From assembly GCF_017742235.1 (NCBI RefSeq), contig NZ_JAGHKQ010000006.1, positions 124,001 to 188,000 on the forward strand: a DNA stretch of 64,000 nt. Reading direction: 5' to 3'. The notes under the pieces were generated by a model that did not search any database, had not been told where the DNA came from, and was given only the letters and a program-made list of their open reading frames with translations. The number at the start of each line of letters is the position of its first letter. Position 1 is the first letter of the stretch. This DNA comes from Bacillus sp. 165 (lineage in GTDB: Bacteria; Bacillota; Bacilli; Bacillales; Bacillaceae_G). Positions 36,084 to 46,964 of this stretch are shown piece by piece. A program made the translations under genes and the position numbers.

Positions 36084-36376
36084 CCATCATATTGTTCTCC
36101 CACTAAGACATCTGGAATATAAAATCGTAAAAACTCTGCAAGCTCAGCAGCTTCTTCATATGTTTGAATATGGAAGATCTGCTGCAGGTGTGCTATATTT
36201 CCAATATCATCATGACCAAGAAGTGCCGATCGGGATGTTTGCATACAAACAACAAGTGATTTCCCAAAAAACATACTCGTATATACAATACCAAAGTCAT
36301 AACGAATATCATTTGTAGTAAACCCTATAAACCGCACTTTCACATTTTCATATTCGTCATATAATTTTTCAAATAT
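36080..36376 (-). CDS. DUF3055 family protein, apparently with an AUA start
   Basis: 98 aa if begun at the ATA codon at 36376–36374; 87 aa if begun at GTG 36343. I prefer the longer form: GGGAGGGGGG lies the right distance before the ATA, no ribosome site precedes the GTG, and the added residues (FEKLYDEYEN before VKVRFIGF) read as the usual N-terminus of this family. The core RYDFGIVYTSMFFGKSLVVCMQTSRSALLGHDD and EEAAELAEFLRFYIP are typical of DUF3055. Function unknown, cytosolic. A sequencing error (ATG read as ATA) should be excluded. Confidence 0.8.
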   Translation of the reverse strand: MFEKLYDEYENVKVRFIGFTTNDIRYDFGIVYTSMFFGKSLVVCMQTSRSALLGHDDIGNIAHLQQIFHIQTYEEAAELAEFLRFYIPDVLVGEQYDG

Positions 36377-36458
36377 ACGTCCCCCCTCCCTTCTTATGTT
36401 ATAAAAGTGGAATGAGTATTATTTATATGATTTAAACAAAAGAAAAATAACCGCATAA

Positions 36459-36488
36459 TTGTCAAAAAATTTAAAAGAATGTTAAAAT
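36459..36488 (+). promoter_or_regulatory. Predicted sigma A promoter of the DUF1885 gene
   Basis: TTGTCA (36459–36464), 18 bases, TAAAAT (36483–36488). Confidence 0.5.
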
Positions 36489-36522
36489 AGAGATACGACA
36501 GCGTTTAAACAGGGGGATTAGG

Positions 36523-36930
36523 ATGAATCAAGATGCTTTTATTAAATTAGTACCCAATTCTGCGAAACAAACCATTACACTGCAGGATGTGAAAACATTA
36601 TTCTCATATTATAAAGAAATCACTTTTCAAACCGGACAGCAACTAGGCTGGAATTACGGAGATTCTGCCTTTCCTTACAAAATGATTGATACCTCTGAAT
36701 CCACTTTACAGTTAAAATCAGATCATGATCGTTATCATACGATTTTCGTCGGAGTAGGAACAGAACAGGCAAAAGAGGAGGAGCAGCACTTTATTCAAAT
36801 CACTCTTCCTGCAACTGCAACATTTGGGGATAAGGGTAAAGCAAATGAATTATGCAGATTTCTTGCAAAAAAACTAAATGGAGAGCTGCATTTATTCAAC
36901 GGTCGCATCATGTATTTTTACAAACGTTAA
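36523..36930 (+). CDS. DUF1885 family protein
   Basis: 135 aa, ATG at 36523 behind AGGGGGA. It begins MNQDAFIKLVPNSAKQTITLQDVKTLFSYY and ends LPATATFGDKGKANELCRFLAKKLNGELHLFNGRIMYFYKR, which I recognise as the DUF1885 family of B. cereus-group genomes. Soluble, unknown function. Its stop overlaps the stop of the converging membrane protein gene by 4 bases, with no terminator between them. Confidence 0.82.
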   Translation: MNQDAFIKLVPNSAKQTITLQDVKTLFSYYKEITFQTGQQLGWNYGDSAFPYKMIDTSESTLQLKSDHDRYHTIFVGVGTEQAKEEEQHFIQITLPATATFGDKGKANELCRFLAKKLNGELHLFNGRIMYFYKR

Positions 36931-37181
36931 GACATAATGACAATAATAAGGGTTACAATTCCTGTCAAAGCAAAAAACAACAAGGCGCTGAACAACGTAA
37001 ATAATAAGGAAGCACGTCTTGTTTCAAAGAAAAAGTTTGCCACAATGTAAGATAAATACACGAATACAAAAAATAAAATGACTTTGGAGTGCAGTTTATC
37101 ACGTTGGGAGAAAAACAGCACCAATGAAAAGCCTAGCCAAATGAAGCTGTGGAATGTCGATGCAAGGACTGTCTTTTTCAT
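36927..37181 (-). CDS. Small three-helix membrane protein
   Basis: 84 aa, ATG at 37181 with AAAAGGAG upstream. Three hydrophobic segments (TFHSFIWLGFSLVLFF, KVILFFVFVYLSYIVANFFF, ASLLFTLFSALLFFALTGIVTLIIVIM) and little else. Not recognised. Good ribosome site and neighbour-like codon use make it likely real. Confidence 0.65.
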   Translation of the reverse strand: MKKTVLASTFHSFIWLGFSLVLFFSQRDKLHSKVILFFVFVYLSYIVANFFFETRRASLLFTLFSALLFFALTGIVTLIIVIMS

Positions 37182-37301
37182 ATATCTGAACTCCTTTTAC
37201 AGGAATGCTTGTACTTTTTCACTTGAAAGGTTTGTATAATATATGAGAAAGGATAGAGGAATAGAAGAAAATAGTGTATAGATAGTATTGCCTTTCCATA
37301 C

Positions 37302-37334
37302 AAAAAGCACTCTACAAAAGTAGAGTGCTTTTTT
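37302..37334 (-). terminator. pdhD terminator
   Basis: Stem AAAAAGCACTCTA / TAGAGTGCTTTTT with loop CAAAAG, with T residues on the minus strand; ends the pdh operon. Confidence 0.85.
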
Positions 37335-37362
37335 ATCGTAGTTAATAAGGTATCCGCTTGTC

Positions 37363-38775
37363 TTATTTTACAATATGAATTGGCATACCTAGAGCAACCT
37401 CTGCCGCTTCCATTGTAATTTCACCTAATGTTGGATGAGCATGAATTGTATGAGCGATATCTTCAGCAGTCATACCAGCTTCAATTGCTAAGCCTAACTC
37501 AGAAATGATATCAGATGCTCCTGCACCTGCTACTTGCGCTCCAATCAGCAAGCCGTCCTCTTTACGAGTAACAATTTGTACGAATCCTTCTGTGCTGTTA
37601 AGAGACAATGCACGTCCGTTTGCCCCGAATGGGAACTTAGATACAACTACTTGCACGCCTTCTTCATCAGCCTGTTTCTTTGTATATCCTACAGAAGCTA
37701 ATTCTGGATCAGTGAAGCATACTGCAGGAATTGCCAAATAGTCGATTTCTGCAGGGTGGCCGCTAATCGCTTCTGCTGCAATTTTACCTTCATAAGAAGC
37801 CTTATGAGCTAATGGCGGGCCTTCTACAATATCACCGATTGCATAAATATTAGAAGCACTTGTACGGCATTGCTTATCAATTTTCACTAAACCACGTTCC
37901 GTTAGTTCTACGCCAGCTTGCTCTAAACCAATCTCTTGCGTATTTGGACGGCGACCAACTGTGACCAACACATAGTCAGCATCAATAGATTTCATTTCGC
38001 CATTTGCTTCGAAATGAACTGTCACGCCATCTTCACGTTCTTCAACGTCTTTACCGAATGCTTTTGTGAAAATTTCTACGTTTCCTTTTTTCTTTAAGCC
38101 ACGCTTTACAATGGAGCTCATAGATTTTTCAAAACCAGCTAAAATTTCGTCCCCAGCTTCTAAAATTGTGATTTCAGTACCGAAATTCGCATATGCAGTT
38201 CCTAATTCCATACCGATATAACCGCCGCCAATTACTACCAGCTTCTTAGGAATTTCCGGTAAGCTTAATGCACCTGTAGAGTCAATAACACGCTGAGAAA
38301 ACTTGAATCCTGGAATTTGAATTGGTGTAGAACCAGTTGCCAGAATCGCGTTTTTAAATGTGTAAGTTTGTGCTGAGTCTTCAGTCATTACACGCAGTGT
38401 GTTTGCATCATTAAAGTAAGCTTCTCCTCTAATGATTTCTACTTTATTTCCCTTTAGCAAACCTTCCACACCGCCGGTTAATTTTTTAACCACACTGTTT
38501 TTCCAAGCTTGTACTTTAGAGAAATCCACTGTCACATTCTCAGCTGAAATACCCATATCAGTTGAATGTAACGCTGTTTCATAACGATGTCCTGCAGCGA
38601 TTAATGCCTTAGAAGGAATACATCCTACGTTCAAGCATACCCCGCCAAGGTTCGCCTTTTCAATAATGGCTACTTTTTGGCCTAATTGCGCAGCACGGAT
38701 GGCTGCTACATATCCTCCTGGGCCTGCACCAACAACGACTGTATCTAATTCGATTGCAAAATCTCCTACTACCAT
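37363..38775 (-). CDS. pdhD: Dihydrolipoyl dehydrogenase (E3)
   Basis: 470 aa, ATG at 38775 behind GGAGGCG and 3 bases after pdhC. FAD-binding [19 protein letters not shown] near residue 14, redox disulfide [13 protein letters not shown] near residue 44, NAD-binding [19 protein letters not shown] near residue 182 and C-terminal catalytic His-Glu in HAHPTLGE. Reoxidises dihydrolipoamide on E2, making NADH, for the pyruvate dehydrogenase complex. Last gene of the operon. Confidence 0.97.
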   Translation of the reverse strand: MVVGDFAIELDTVVVGAGPGGYVAAIRAAQLGQKVAIIEKANLGGVCLNVGCIPSKALIAAGHRYETALHSTDMGISAENVTVDFSKVQAWKNSVVKKLTGGVEGLLKGNKVEIIRGEAYFNDANTLRVMTEDSAQTYTFKNAILATGSTPIQIPGFKFSQRVIDSTGALSLPEIPKKLVVIGGGYIGMELGTAYANFGTEITILEAGDEILAGFEKSMSSIVKRGLKKKGNVEIFTKAFGKDVEEREDGVTVHFEANGEMKSIDADYVLVTVGRRPNTQEIGLEQAGVELTERGLVKIDKQCRTSASNIYAIGDIVEGPPLAHKASYEGKIAAEAISGHPAEIDYLAIPAVCFTDPELASVGYTKKQADEEGVQVVVSKFPFGANGRALSLNSTEGFVQIVTRKEDGLLIGAQVAGAGASDIISELGLAIEAGMTAEDIAHTIHAHPTLGEITMEAAEVALGMPIHIVK

Positions 38776-38778
38776 GAA

Positions 38779-40074
38779 TTACGCCTCCATTACTAATAAT
38801 TGCGGATCATTCAATAAACGCTTAATTTGGTTTAATGCATTTTGAGCAGTTGCACCGTCAATTATACGATGGTCGAAGCTTAAAGACAATGCTAATACTG
38901 GTGCAATTACAATTTCACCATTTTTCACTACTGGCTTTTCAGCAATACGACCGATACCAAGAATCGCAACTTCTGGATGGTTGATAACCGGAGTGAACCA
39001 TTGACCACCTGCAGATCCGATATTAGTAATTGTGCAAGAAGCACCTTTCATTTCAGCTGGAGCTAGTCTGCCTTCACGTGCTTTTGCTGCAAGCTCATTA
39101 ATTTCTTGAGAAATAGAGAAAATTGACTTACGGTCTGTATCTTTTACAACTGGTACTAAAAGACCTTTGTCAGTATCTGCTGCAATACCGATGTTATAGT
39201 AATGCTTGTGAACGATTTCTTGTGATGCATCGTCCATAGAAGTATTTAAAATTGGATATTGGCGTAGTGCAGAAGTTAATGCCTTTACTACATACGGCAA
39301 ATACGTTAATTTAATACCCTTTTGCACTGCTACTTCTTTGAATTTCTTACGATGCGCAACCAAATCTGTTACATCTACTTCGTCCATTAATGTAACATGA
39401 GGTGCAGTATGCTTAGAATTTACCATTGCTTTTGCGATTGCTTTGCGGATTCCGCTCATCTTCTCGCGAGTTTCTGGGTATTCTCCTACAGGAATTGGCT
39501 GAGCTGTTGGAGCTGGTGCTGCTTCTGCAGTTGGTGCTGCTTGAGCTACAGGAGCTGCTGGTGCTTCTGCTTTCACAACTGCTGCTTCTCCGCCTTTCAA
39601 GAATGTGTCGATATCACTCTTAAGAACGCGTCCATTTTTACCTGTACCTGGTACTTGACGGATGTTCACACCTTGTCTGCGAGCATAGTTACGAACAGAT
39701 GGCATTGCAATAACACGTGCACTTTCCTCTACAGCTACCGCTGCTGGTGCTGCTTCTGCCACTGATGCTTCCTCTTGTGCTGTTTCCGCTTGTGGAGCAT
39801 CCTCTTCTTGGCCCTTGAACTTCAAGTTCTCATATCCTGGAGCGTCAAATTTAACAAGCACGTCTCCTACTACTGCCACTGTTCCTTCCTGAACTAAAAT
39901 GTCCAATACTTTTCCTTTTACCGGAGAAGGAATTTCTACCACTGCTTTATCGTTCTGTACTTCTAACAGTACATCATCTTCGCCTACTTCGTCGCCAGGT
40001 TTCACGAACCACTTTACAATTTCACCTTCATGAATACCTTCACCAATATCTGGTAATCTGAACTCAAATGCCAC
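38779..40074 (-). CDS. pdhC: Dihydrolipoamide acetyltransferase (E2 of PDH)
   Basis: 431 aa from GTG at 40074 (GGGG 9 bases upstream; an ATG at 40083 abuts the site). One N-terminal lipoyl domain with the lipoyl-lysine in [10 protein letters not shown] near residue 42, an Ala/Pro/Glu-rich linker, a subunit-binding domain ([32 protein letters not shown]), a second linker, then the catalytic CAT domain with [12 protein letters not shown] near the C-terminus (active-site His and Asp). Forms the complex core and passes acetyl to CoA. A 15-bp hairpin precedes it. Confidence 0.97.
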   Translation of the reverse strand: MAFEFRLPDIGEGIHEGEIVKWFVKPGDEVGEDDVLLEVQNDKAVVEIPSPVKGKVLDILVQEGTVAVVGDVLVKFDAPGYENLKFKGQEEDAPQAETAQEEASVAEAAPAAVAVEESARVIAMPSVRNYARRQGVNIRQVPGTGKNGRVLKSDIDTFLKGGEAAVVKAEAPAAPVAQAAPTAEAAPAPTAQPIPVGEYPETREKMSGIRKAIAKAMVNSKHTAPHVTLMDEVDVTDLVAHRKKFKEVAVQKGIKLTYLPYVVKALTSALRQYPILNTSMDDASQEIVHKHYYNIGIAADTDKGLLVPVVKDTDRKSIFSISQEINELAAKAREGRLAPAEMKGASCTITNIGSAGGQWFTPVINHPEVAILGIGRIAEKPVVKNGEIVIAPVLALSLSFDHRIIDGATAQNALNQIKRLLNDPQLLVMEA

Positions 40075-40113
40075 GGTTTTCATCCCCTTGTAAGTTGTTG
40101 GTTAATAAAATAG

Positions 40114-40148
40114 TGTGAAAGAAATCAGAGCAACTGATTTCTTTCACA
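40114..40148. other. Intercistronic hairpin between pdhB and pdhC
   Basis: Perfect 15-bp stem TGTGAAAGAAATCAG / CTGATTTCTTTCACA with loop AGCAA. No T-run follows on the minus strand, so it is more likely an mRNA stability or processing element than a terminator. Confidence 0.7.
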
Positions 40149-40152
40149 TGAA

Positions 40153-41130
40153 TTAGAAGCTCATTACTTTTTGAACAGCTTCTACGATGTCTTTATGGTT
40201 TGGTAACCAAACGCTCTCAGCTTGAGAGAATGGGAATACAGTATCCGCTGCCGCAACACGAACAACAGGAGCCTCTAAGCTCAAGATTGCACGATCATTG
40301 ATTTCTGCTACTACATTCGCAGCGATACCTGCTTGTTTTTGTGCTTCCTGTACAACGACAACGCGTCCTGTTTTTTCCACAGAAGCAATAATTGTTTCAA
40401 TATCTAACGGCTGCACTGTACGAAGGTCTACTACTTCTACAGATACTCCTTCTTTTTCAAGCTCTTCTGCAGCTTTTAATGCCGCGTGAACCATTGCACC
40501 GTAGCTAATGATAGAAACATCCTTACCTTCACGTTTCACTTCAGCTTTTCCGATTTCAATTGTATACTCTCCTTCCGGAACTTCTTGACGGAAAGAGCGG
40601 TATAATTTCATATGCTCTAAATAAATAACTGGGTCGTTGTCACGAATTGCTGAGATTAAAAGCCCTTTTGCATCATACGGAGTAGAAGGAATAACTACTT
40701 TTAATCCTGGCTGTTGCGCTACTAAACCTTCTAAGCTGTCTGCATGTAATTCTGGAGTATGCACGCCTCCTCCAAACGGAGAACGAACTGTAATTGGCGC
40801 ATTCCAACGGCCACCAGAACGGTAACGCATACGAGCCATTTGTCCAGAAATAGAATCCATTACTTCATAGACAAAGCCGAAGAATTGAACTTCAGGTACA
40901 GGACGGAAGCCTTCTAACGCTAAACCGATCGCAAGACCTCCAATACCAGATTCTGCAAGTGGTGTGTCAAATACACGTTGTTCACCGAATTCAGCTTGCA
41001 ATCCCTCTGTTGCACGGAATACGCCGCCGTTTACACCCACGTCTTCTCCAAACAGGACTACGTTCGGATCATTTTTTAATTCGACGCGTAACGCATCGGT
41101 GATTGCTTGAATCATTGTCATTTGCGCCAT
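40153..41130 (-). CDS. pdhB: Pyruvate dehydrogenase E1 beta subunit
   Basis: 325 aa, ATG at 41130, 3 bases after pdhA. Transketolase-like beta chain: [19 protein letters not shown] near residue 27, the TPP-activating Glu region [15 protein letters not shown] near residue 55, and the C-terminal domain [12 protein letters not shown] near residue 237. Pairs with PdhA to decarboxylate pyruvate and acetylate lipoate on E2. Complete. Confidence 0.97.
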   Translation of the reverse strand: MAQMTMIQAITDALRVELKNDPNVVLFGEDVGVNGGVFRATEGLQAEFGEQRVFDTPLAESGIGGLAIGLALEGFRPVPEVQFFGFVYEVMDSISGQMARMRYRSGGRWNAPITVRSPFGGGVHTPELHADSLEGLVAQQPGLKVVIPSTPYDAKGLLISAIRDNDPVIYLEHMKLYRSFRQEVPEGEYTIEIGKAEVKREGKDVSIISYGAMVHAALKAAEELEKEGVSVEVVDLRTVQPLDIETIIASVEKTGRVVVVQEAQKQAGIAANVVAEINDRAILSLEAPVVRVAAADTVFPFSQAESVWLPNHKDIVEAVQKVMSF

Positions 41131-41133
41131 GGC

Positions 41134-42716
<1,583 letters not shown>

Positions 42717-43370
42717 TTATTCTGCTATGGCACGTTCCACTTTTATTTTCAAACCACTCTCCTTATAAAACCTCTCTTTGGCATCGTTATATTGTTCAGT
42801 ATGCACATTAAATACTTGATTTAACTTTAAAACTTTTACATAGGTTTCATTTATTTCATTGATTTTACGCTCCACTTCCTTCAGTTCAAAGATATCCTTC
42901 TCTAACAGCTTATACAGCTCTCGATCCTTTTGTAATGCAGTTGTATATTGTCCATATAAAATGTCATAAATATCGTATCTTTTCTGCATTATAGCTATCA
43001 CCTGAGCTGATTTTATTTTTAATGATTCTTCCTTTACTTTTCTCATTAGCGGCTTTACTTTTTCGAATTCTTGTTTAGAAGTAAGCAAACTGTTTCGTTC
43101 TTTCTTCAAATGCTCCTCACGAGTATCCAGCATAGATTGGGCCTTTGCGGAGAGTTCCTTCCGTTTTTCCGTTTCACCCATCCCTAATGAAATAATTTGA
43201 TGGTATACCTCTTTTTCTTCTTGCTCCAGTTTTACTAATGGCTGTTGCTCACGTTCAAAGGTACGTTCGAGTGAAGCCACTTTTTCCAGTTTATTATAAA
43301 TCCCATCTTCAGCAGAAACACCGCAAGAACAAAGCAACAATACCCAGACAACTAGACAAATACTTCGCAT
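42717..43370 (-). CDS. ykyA: YkyA-type cell-wall-binding lipoprotein
   Basis: 217 aa, ATG at 43370 behind AGGAGGATCAA. Signal peptide with lipobox LLLCSC (lipidated Cys near residue 16), then an almost wholly helical, Lys/Glu-rich coiled-coil body. Family PF10368, described as putative cell-wall-binding lipoprotein. In Bacillus it lies beside the pdh operon, as here. Molecular role unknown. Confidence 0.87.
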   Translation of the reverse strand: MRSICLVVWVLLLCSCGVSAEDGIYNKLEKVASLERTFEREQQPLVKLEQEEKEVYHQIISLGMGETEKRKELSAKAQSMLDTREEHLKKERNSLLTSKQEFEKVKPLMRKVKEESLKIKSAQVIAIMQKRYDIYDILYGQYTTALQKDRELYKLLEKDIFELKEVERKINEINETYVKVLKLNQVFNVHTEQYNDAKERFYKESGLKIKVERAIAE

Positions 43371-43457
43371 TTGATCCTCCTGATTGATTGTTTAATTTAT
43401 CTTTTCGCTGCATCTTGTAAAATTATTCAGTTGATTTTACCGGTATAGGCAAATAAC

Positions 43458-43465
43458 CATACAAT
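43458..43465 (+). promoter_or_regulatory. Sigma E-like –10 element
   Basis: CATACAAT equals the sigma E –10 consensus, about 70 bases before the YjcZ-type gene. I do not see a good –35, so this is tentative. A sigma K-like CATAGGTTA lies at 43490–43498, also without a good –35. Confidence 0.3.
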
Positions 43466-43531
43466 TTTTTGTTCATTTTCATAGGTTATACTAACCGCAC
43501 TTTTAGCGGAAATGAAAAGGAGGTAAAACTC

Positions 43532-43684
43532 ATGTACGGATATACTACTTGCTATACAGCACCGACTTGCGCAGCTCCAGCATACGGATACGGCGGTGGC
43601 GGCTACGGGCGTGGCGGCTTCGCTTTAATCGTTGTATTGTTCATCCTTTTAATTATCGTTGGTGCATCTTTCGTTCGTTATTAA
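43532..43684 (+). CDS. YjcZ-family small sporulation membrane peptide
   Basis: 50 aa from ATG at 43532 (AAAAGGAGG upstream); the frame is open for 21 more codons without a site. N-terminal half rich in Tyr, Gly, Ala and Cys ([28 protein letters not shown]), then one helix [18 protein letters not shown]. This is the tiny transmembrane family whose members are found in spores or expressed in the mother cell. Symbol not assigned because genomes carry several paralogues. Confidence 0.85.
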   Translation: MYGYTTCYTAPTCAAPAYGYGGGGYGRGGFALIVVLFILLIIVGASFVRY

Positions 43685-43852
43685 TGTAATATGAAAAAAC
43701 TATGAGAAATGAGCACGGATATCTTCCGTGCTTCTTCTTTTTTATTTCGTAATTATCACGTTCTTTTCTTAACAGCTGCTGAAGCGCATTATTTCACTTC
43801 GACTTTTTTTACAAGCTTTGGTAGACTAATATGTAAGAAAGGAGAGAAGAAG

Positions 43853-44407
43853 ATGTTAACAATGAAAGATATTATTCGCGAAGGACATCCCGTATTGCGG
43901 GAGGTTGCAAAAGAAGTGCCCCTTCCTCCAAGTGAAGAAGATATACATACACTGAAAAGCATGATTGAATTTGTCATTAACAGCCAAAATCCTGAGCTTG
44001 CTGCGCATTACCAGCTGCGCCCTGGCATCGGACTAGCAGCTCCTCAAATCGGGATTTCCAAACGCATGATTGCCGTACATGTGACAGACCATGATGATAA
44101 GCTTTACAGCTACGCCCTCTTCAATCCAAAGATTATAAGTCATTCCGTTGAAAGAACTTATTTAACATCTGGTGAAGGATGCCTATCTGTAGACAGATCT
44201 GTCCCTGGCTATGTGCCTCGCTATGCACGCATTACAGTTAAAGCCACATCTATCAACGGAGAAGAGCTGAAGCTTCGTTTAAAAGGGCTTCCAGCAATTG
44301 TATTCCAGCACGAAATCGACCATTTAAACGGTATAATGTTCTACGATCATATTAATCAAACCAATCCTCTGGCAATTCCAGAAAATGCTATGCCGTTTGA
44401 GAGATAA
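43853..44407 (+). CDS. def: Peptide deformylase
   Basis: 184 aa from ATG at 43853 (AAAGGAGAG upstream); the long open frame before it has no start support. Metal-site motifs in order: [10 protein letters not shown] near residue 58, EGCLS near residue 110 and QHEIDHLNG near residue 153, giving the Cys-His-His metal site and catalytic Glu. The 184-residue length with the insert around [13 protein letters not shown] marks the type II (Gram-positive) enzyme. Removes formyl from nascent proteins. Confidence 0.95.
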   Translation: MLTMKDIIREGHPVLREVAKEVPLPPSEEDIHTLKSMIEFVINSQNPELAAHYQLRPGIGLAAPQIGISKRMIAVHVTDHDDKLYSYALFNPKIISHSVERTYLTSGEGCLSVDRSVPGYVPRYARITVKATSINGEELKLRLKGLPAIVFQHEIDHLNGIMFYDHINQTNPLAIPENAMPFER

Positions 44408-44409
44408 CA

Positions 44410-44439
44410 AAAAAGCGATGTCACACGACATCGCTTTTT
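44410..44439. terminator. Bidirectional terminator, def / feo operon
   Basis: Stem AAAAAGCGATGTC / GACATCGCTTTTT with loop ACAC; overlaps the end of the FeoB-associated gene. Confidence 0.85.
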
Positions 44440-44573
44440 GCTTCACAACTTCCCGCACATGATGTGTTAAGGGAACATGCTGCACATTTTCCTTTTTTGC
44501 TTTTCTTAACAAACTTGACTAAAGAGTAGCCTGCATAGCTAAAAATAAGCGCACCGATTAGGATATTAACCAT
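44421..44573 (-). CDS. FeoB-associated Cys-rich membrane protein
   Basis: 50 aa from ATG at 44573 with GGGTGG upstream, 15 bases after feoB. One N-terminal helix (NILIGALIFSYAGYSLVKF), a basic stretch KKSKKGK, then CAACSLNTSCAGSC: four cysteines in the pattern of the short FeoB-associated family that replaces FeoC in Firmicutes. It probably binds iron or an Fe–S cluster at the membrane. Third gene of feoA–feoB. Confidence 0.85.
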   Translation of the reverse strand: MVNILIGALIFSYAGYSLVKFVKKSKKGKCAACSLNTSCAGSCEAKSDVV

Positions 44574-44588
44574 ATTCCACCCTACTTT

Positions 44589-46592
44589 CTATTGGAATCC
44601 CAATAGCTTTCCTACTTGATAAATAAGAATGCTCAATCCATAGGCAAGGATAAGTGCATAACCGACAGAAAAGAATGTCCACTTTTTAGAACCTGTTTCT
44701 TTTTGAATTACTGCAACTGTCGCCAAGCATGGGATGTATAACAGCATGAAGACTAAAAAGCTGTAGGCGCCAAGTGGCGTAAAATAATGTCCCATTAACC
44801 CTTGTAATTTATCAATATCTGGCGTTTTATAAATAATGCTCATCGTAGATACAACCACTTCTTTGGCTAAAAACCCCGTAAGAAGGGCCACTCCTGCTTG
44901 CCATGTTCCAAATCCTAACGGTATTAAAAGCGGAGCAATTATGCCACCAATTAAGGCTAAAAAACTGTCTTCCATCTCCACGTTCAAGCCGCCAGGTCCT
45001 GCATAGGACAAAAACCAAATAAGAACAGAGCCCCCAAAAATAAACGTACCTGCTTTTTTCACGAACCCTTTTCCTTTATCCCAGGTACTGCGAAGCAATG
45101 TCTTCCACTGCGGCATGCGATACGGCGGCAATTCAATAACAAAATAGGATGCCTCGTTGCGTAGCAACGTCGATGAAAAGATTTTTGCCAGCAATAATGC
45201 CATCACAACCCCAAGTACATATAAGGATAGTACAATTAGCGCCTGATGTTCTTTAAAAAAAGCAGCTACAAACAAACTATAGACGCTAAGGCGTGCTGAA
45301 CAAGACATTAGCGGCGTTAACACAATCGTCAGCAAACGCTCCTTAGGTTGTTCAATGGTACGTGCCGCCATTACTCCTGGTACGTTACATCCGAACCCAA
45401 TAATCATCGGAATAAACGCTTTTCCATTTAACCCCACTTTTTCCATTAACCGATCCATTACCGTGGCAACACGCGCCATATAACCAGAATCTTCAAGCAA
45501 GGAAATAAAGAAGAACAGCAGGAAAATTTGCGGCACAAACACCAGCACGCCTCCGACACCCGCAATAATTCCATCCAATATTACCGCTTCGATAAACGTA
45601 TTTGCTCCGATTGTCTCAAGCAGGGCCTTTACCCCATCTGAAAGCGAACCTGCTATAAATCCGTCCAGCATATCAGAAAGAGGTGTACCTACCCAATCAA
45701 ATGTTATCTTAAATAAAAGAAACATACATATTAAGAAAATAGGAATACCCAATGCTTTATGAGTTACAATCTGGTCTATTTTCTCAGTGAGGGTTGTCCT
45801 TTGCCTCTGTTCTTTCGTGACACACCCTGCTAAAATTCCTTGAATGTATGAAAGACGTTTTTGATAAATAAACTGTTTTAGGGACTTAGCTGGTTGCTGT
45901 GCCCGTATCATTTCTTCTGTTTCTGCAATTATAGTACGCCAAGCTGCTGGTGGAGCTATTCTTTCCCATTCTTGCAGCACCATCTCATTTCCTTCAAGCG
46001 CTTGAATTGCATACCACCTTTTTGAACCTTGTATTCCTTCCGGCAGCAAAGAAGCTAAACGATGGATGCCTTGTTCAACAATCGTACCATATGGTATCAG
46101 TAATGACGGATGTTGTTTAGCCTCCGGCAATACCTCAAGCAACGTATTAACACCAAGTTCTTTACGCGCTACAATTGGATACACCGGTACACCAAGCTCT
46201 TTTTCTAGCTTTCGATAATCGACTTCTATACCACGTACCTTAGCAACATCTATCATGTTCAAGCCAATAATCATAGGCTTGCCGTACTCAAGTAATTGAA
46301 TTGTCAAATGAAGATTACGTTCCAATTGTGATGCATCTATAATATTTAAAATAGAAGAAAACTTCTCTGCTAACAAAAAGTTTGTTGCAACTCGTTCATC
46401 TTTTGATAGAGGCTGTAAAGAATACACTCCTGGTAAATCAATGAGTATCCCTTCCCGCTTTCGCAGCTTCCCTACCTTTTTTTCAACTGTTACACCGCTC
46501 CAGTTTCCTACATATTCATATGAGCCCGTCAATGAATTAAACAATGATGTTTTCCCTGTATTTGGATTCCCAAATAAACCAATTTGCTGCAT
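44589..46592 (-). CDS. feoB: Ferrous iron transporter FeoB
   Basis: 667 aa from ATG at 46592 (GGAGGAAG upstream), which overlaps the feoA stop (TAATG). N-terminal G domain: G1 GNPNTGKTSLF at residue 8, G3 DLPGVYSL and G4 NMID. A GDI-like helical region follows, then about ten membrane helices with the Gate motifs (SLLEDSGYMARVATVMDRLM and FGCNVPGVMAARTI; the conserved Cys is in GCNVP). Imports Fe2+ across the membrane. Complete. Confidence 0.96.
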   Translation of the reverse strand: MQQIGLFGNPNTGKTSLFNSLTGSYEYVGNWSGVTVEKKVGKLRKREGILIDLPGVYSLQPLSKDERVATNFLLAEKFSSILNIIDASQLERNLHLTIQLLEYGKPMIIGLNMIDVAKVRGIEVDYRKLEKELGVPVYPIVARKELGVNTLLEVLPEAKQHPSLLIPYGTIVEQGIHRLASLLPEGIQGSKRWYAIQALEGNEMVLQEWERIAPPAAWRTIIAETEEMIRAQQPAKSLKQFIYQKRLSYIQGILAGCVTKEQRQRTTLTEKIDQIVTHKALGIPIFLICMFLLFKITFDWVGTPLSDMLDGFIAGSLSDGVKALLETIGANTFIEAVILDGIIAGVGGVLVFVPQIFLLFFFISLLEDSGYMARVATVMDRLMEKVGLNGKAFIPMIIGFGCNVPGVMAARTIEQPKERLLTIVLTPLMSCSARLSVYSLFVAAFFKEHQALIVLSLYVLGVVMALLLAKIFSSTLLRNEASYFVIELPPYRMPQWKTLLRSTWDKGKGFVKKAGTFIFGGSVLIWFLSYAGPGGLNVEMEDSFLALIGGIIAPLLIPLGFGTWQAGVALLTGFLAKEVVVSTMSIIYKTPDIDKLQGLMGHYFTPLGAYSFLVFMLLYIPCLATVAVIQKETGSKKWTFFSVGYALILAYGLSILIYQVGKLLGFQ

Positions 46593-46819
46593 TACACTTC
46601 CTCCACAACAATGCAATTTGCTTCATTGCGGCGCAAGCTGATGCACTGACCACATACTTCAATCATGCATGGTCCTTGAAATGGAAGCAACTGTTTCAGA
46701 CACACTTTAGTCCCTTCATCTATGCCAAAATCTAGTAATCTTCGTTGTATAGCAGGACTGACTGAAGACAAGTCAGTAATAGTAACCTCTTCTCCCTTTT
46801 TTATCTCCGTTAATACCAT
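46592..46819 (-). CDS. feoA: FeoA, small SH3-like iron transport protein
   Basis: 75 aa from ATG at 46819 with GGGGGAAG upstream. The SH3-like core (KKGEEVTITDLSS, RRLLDFGIDEGTKVCLKQLLPFQGPCMIEVCGQCISLRRNEANCIVVEE) is typical of FeoA, which interacts with the FeoB cytosolic part. A Fur box lies about 20 bases upstream. Confidence 0.94.
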   Translation of the reverse strand: MVLTEIKKGEEVTITDLSSVSPAIQRRLLDFGIDEGTKVCLKQLLPFQGPCMIEVCGQCISLRRNEANCIVVEEV

Positions 46820-46841
46820 AACGCTTCCCCCATTAATCATA

Positions 46842-46856
46842 TGAGAATGACTTTCA
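46842..46856. promoter_or_regulatory. Fur box of feoAB
   Basis: TGAGAATGACTTTCA matches the 7-1-7 Fur consensus TGATAATNATTATCA at 11 of the 14 specified positions. It is downstream of a TATAAT –10 (46874–46869 on the minus strand), so a bound repressor would block early elongation or promoter clearance. Confidence 0.65.
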
Positions 46857-46939
46857 TTTTCTATTTTCATTATACCTGCTTTTCATACATAAGAAAATAC
46901 AATCCTAAAAAGATCTTAATAGTTCTTGAGAAGACGTAA

Positions 46940-46964
46940 AAAACTCTCGCTGCACGAGAGTTTT
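46940..46964 (-). terminator. Terminator of the HAD phosphatase gene
   Basis: AAAACTCTCG / CGAGAGTTTT, loop CTGCA; overlaps the gene's stop codon. Confidence 0.8.

Noticed and set aside
35909-36106. 65-codon plus-strand frame right of SR1
   Set aside because: No ribosome site, and it runs through the terminator hairpin into the DUF3055 gene; a non-coding RNA is a better idea for this stretch.
39397-39765. Cys/Trp-rich plus-strand frame inside pdhC
   Set aside because: It is the complement of the Ala/Pro/Glu-rich linkers of E2; the low-complexity coding strand explains it.
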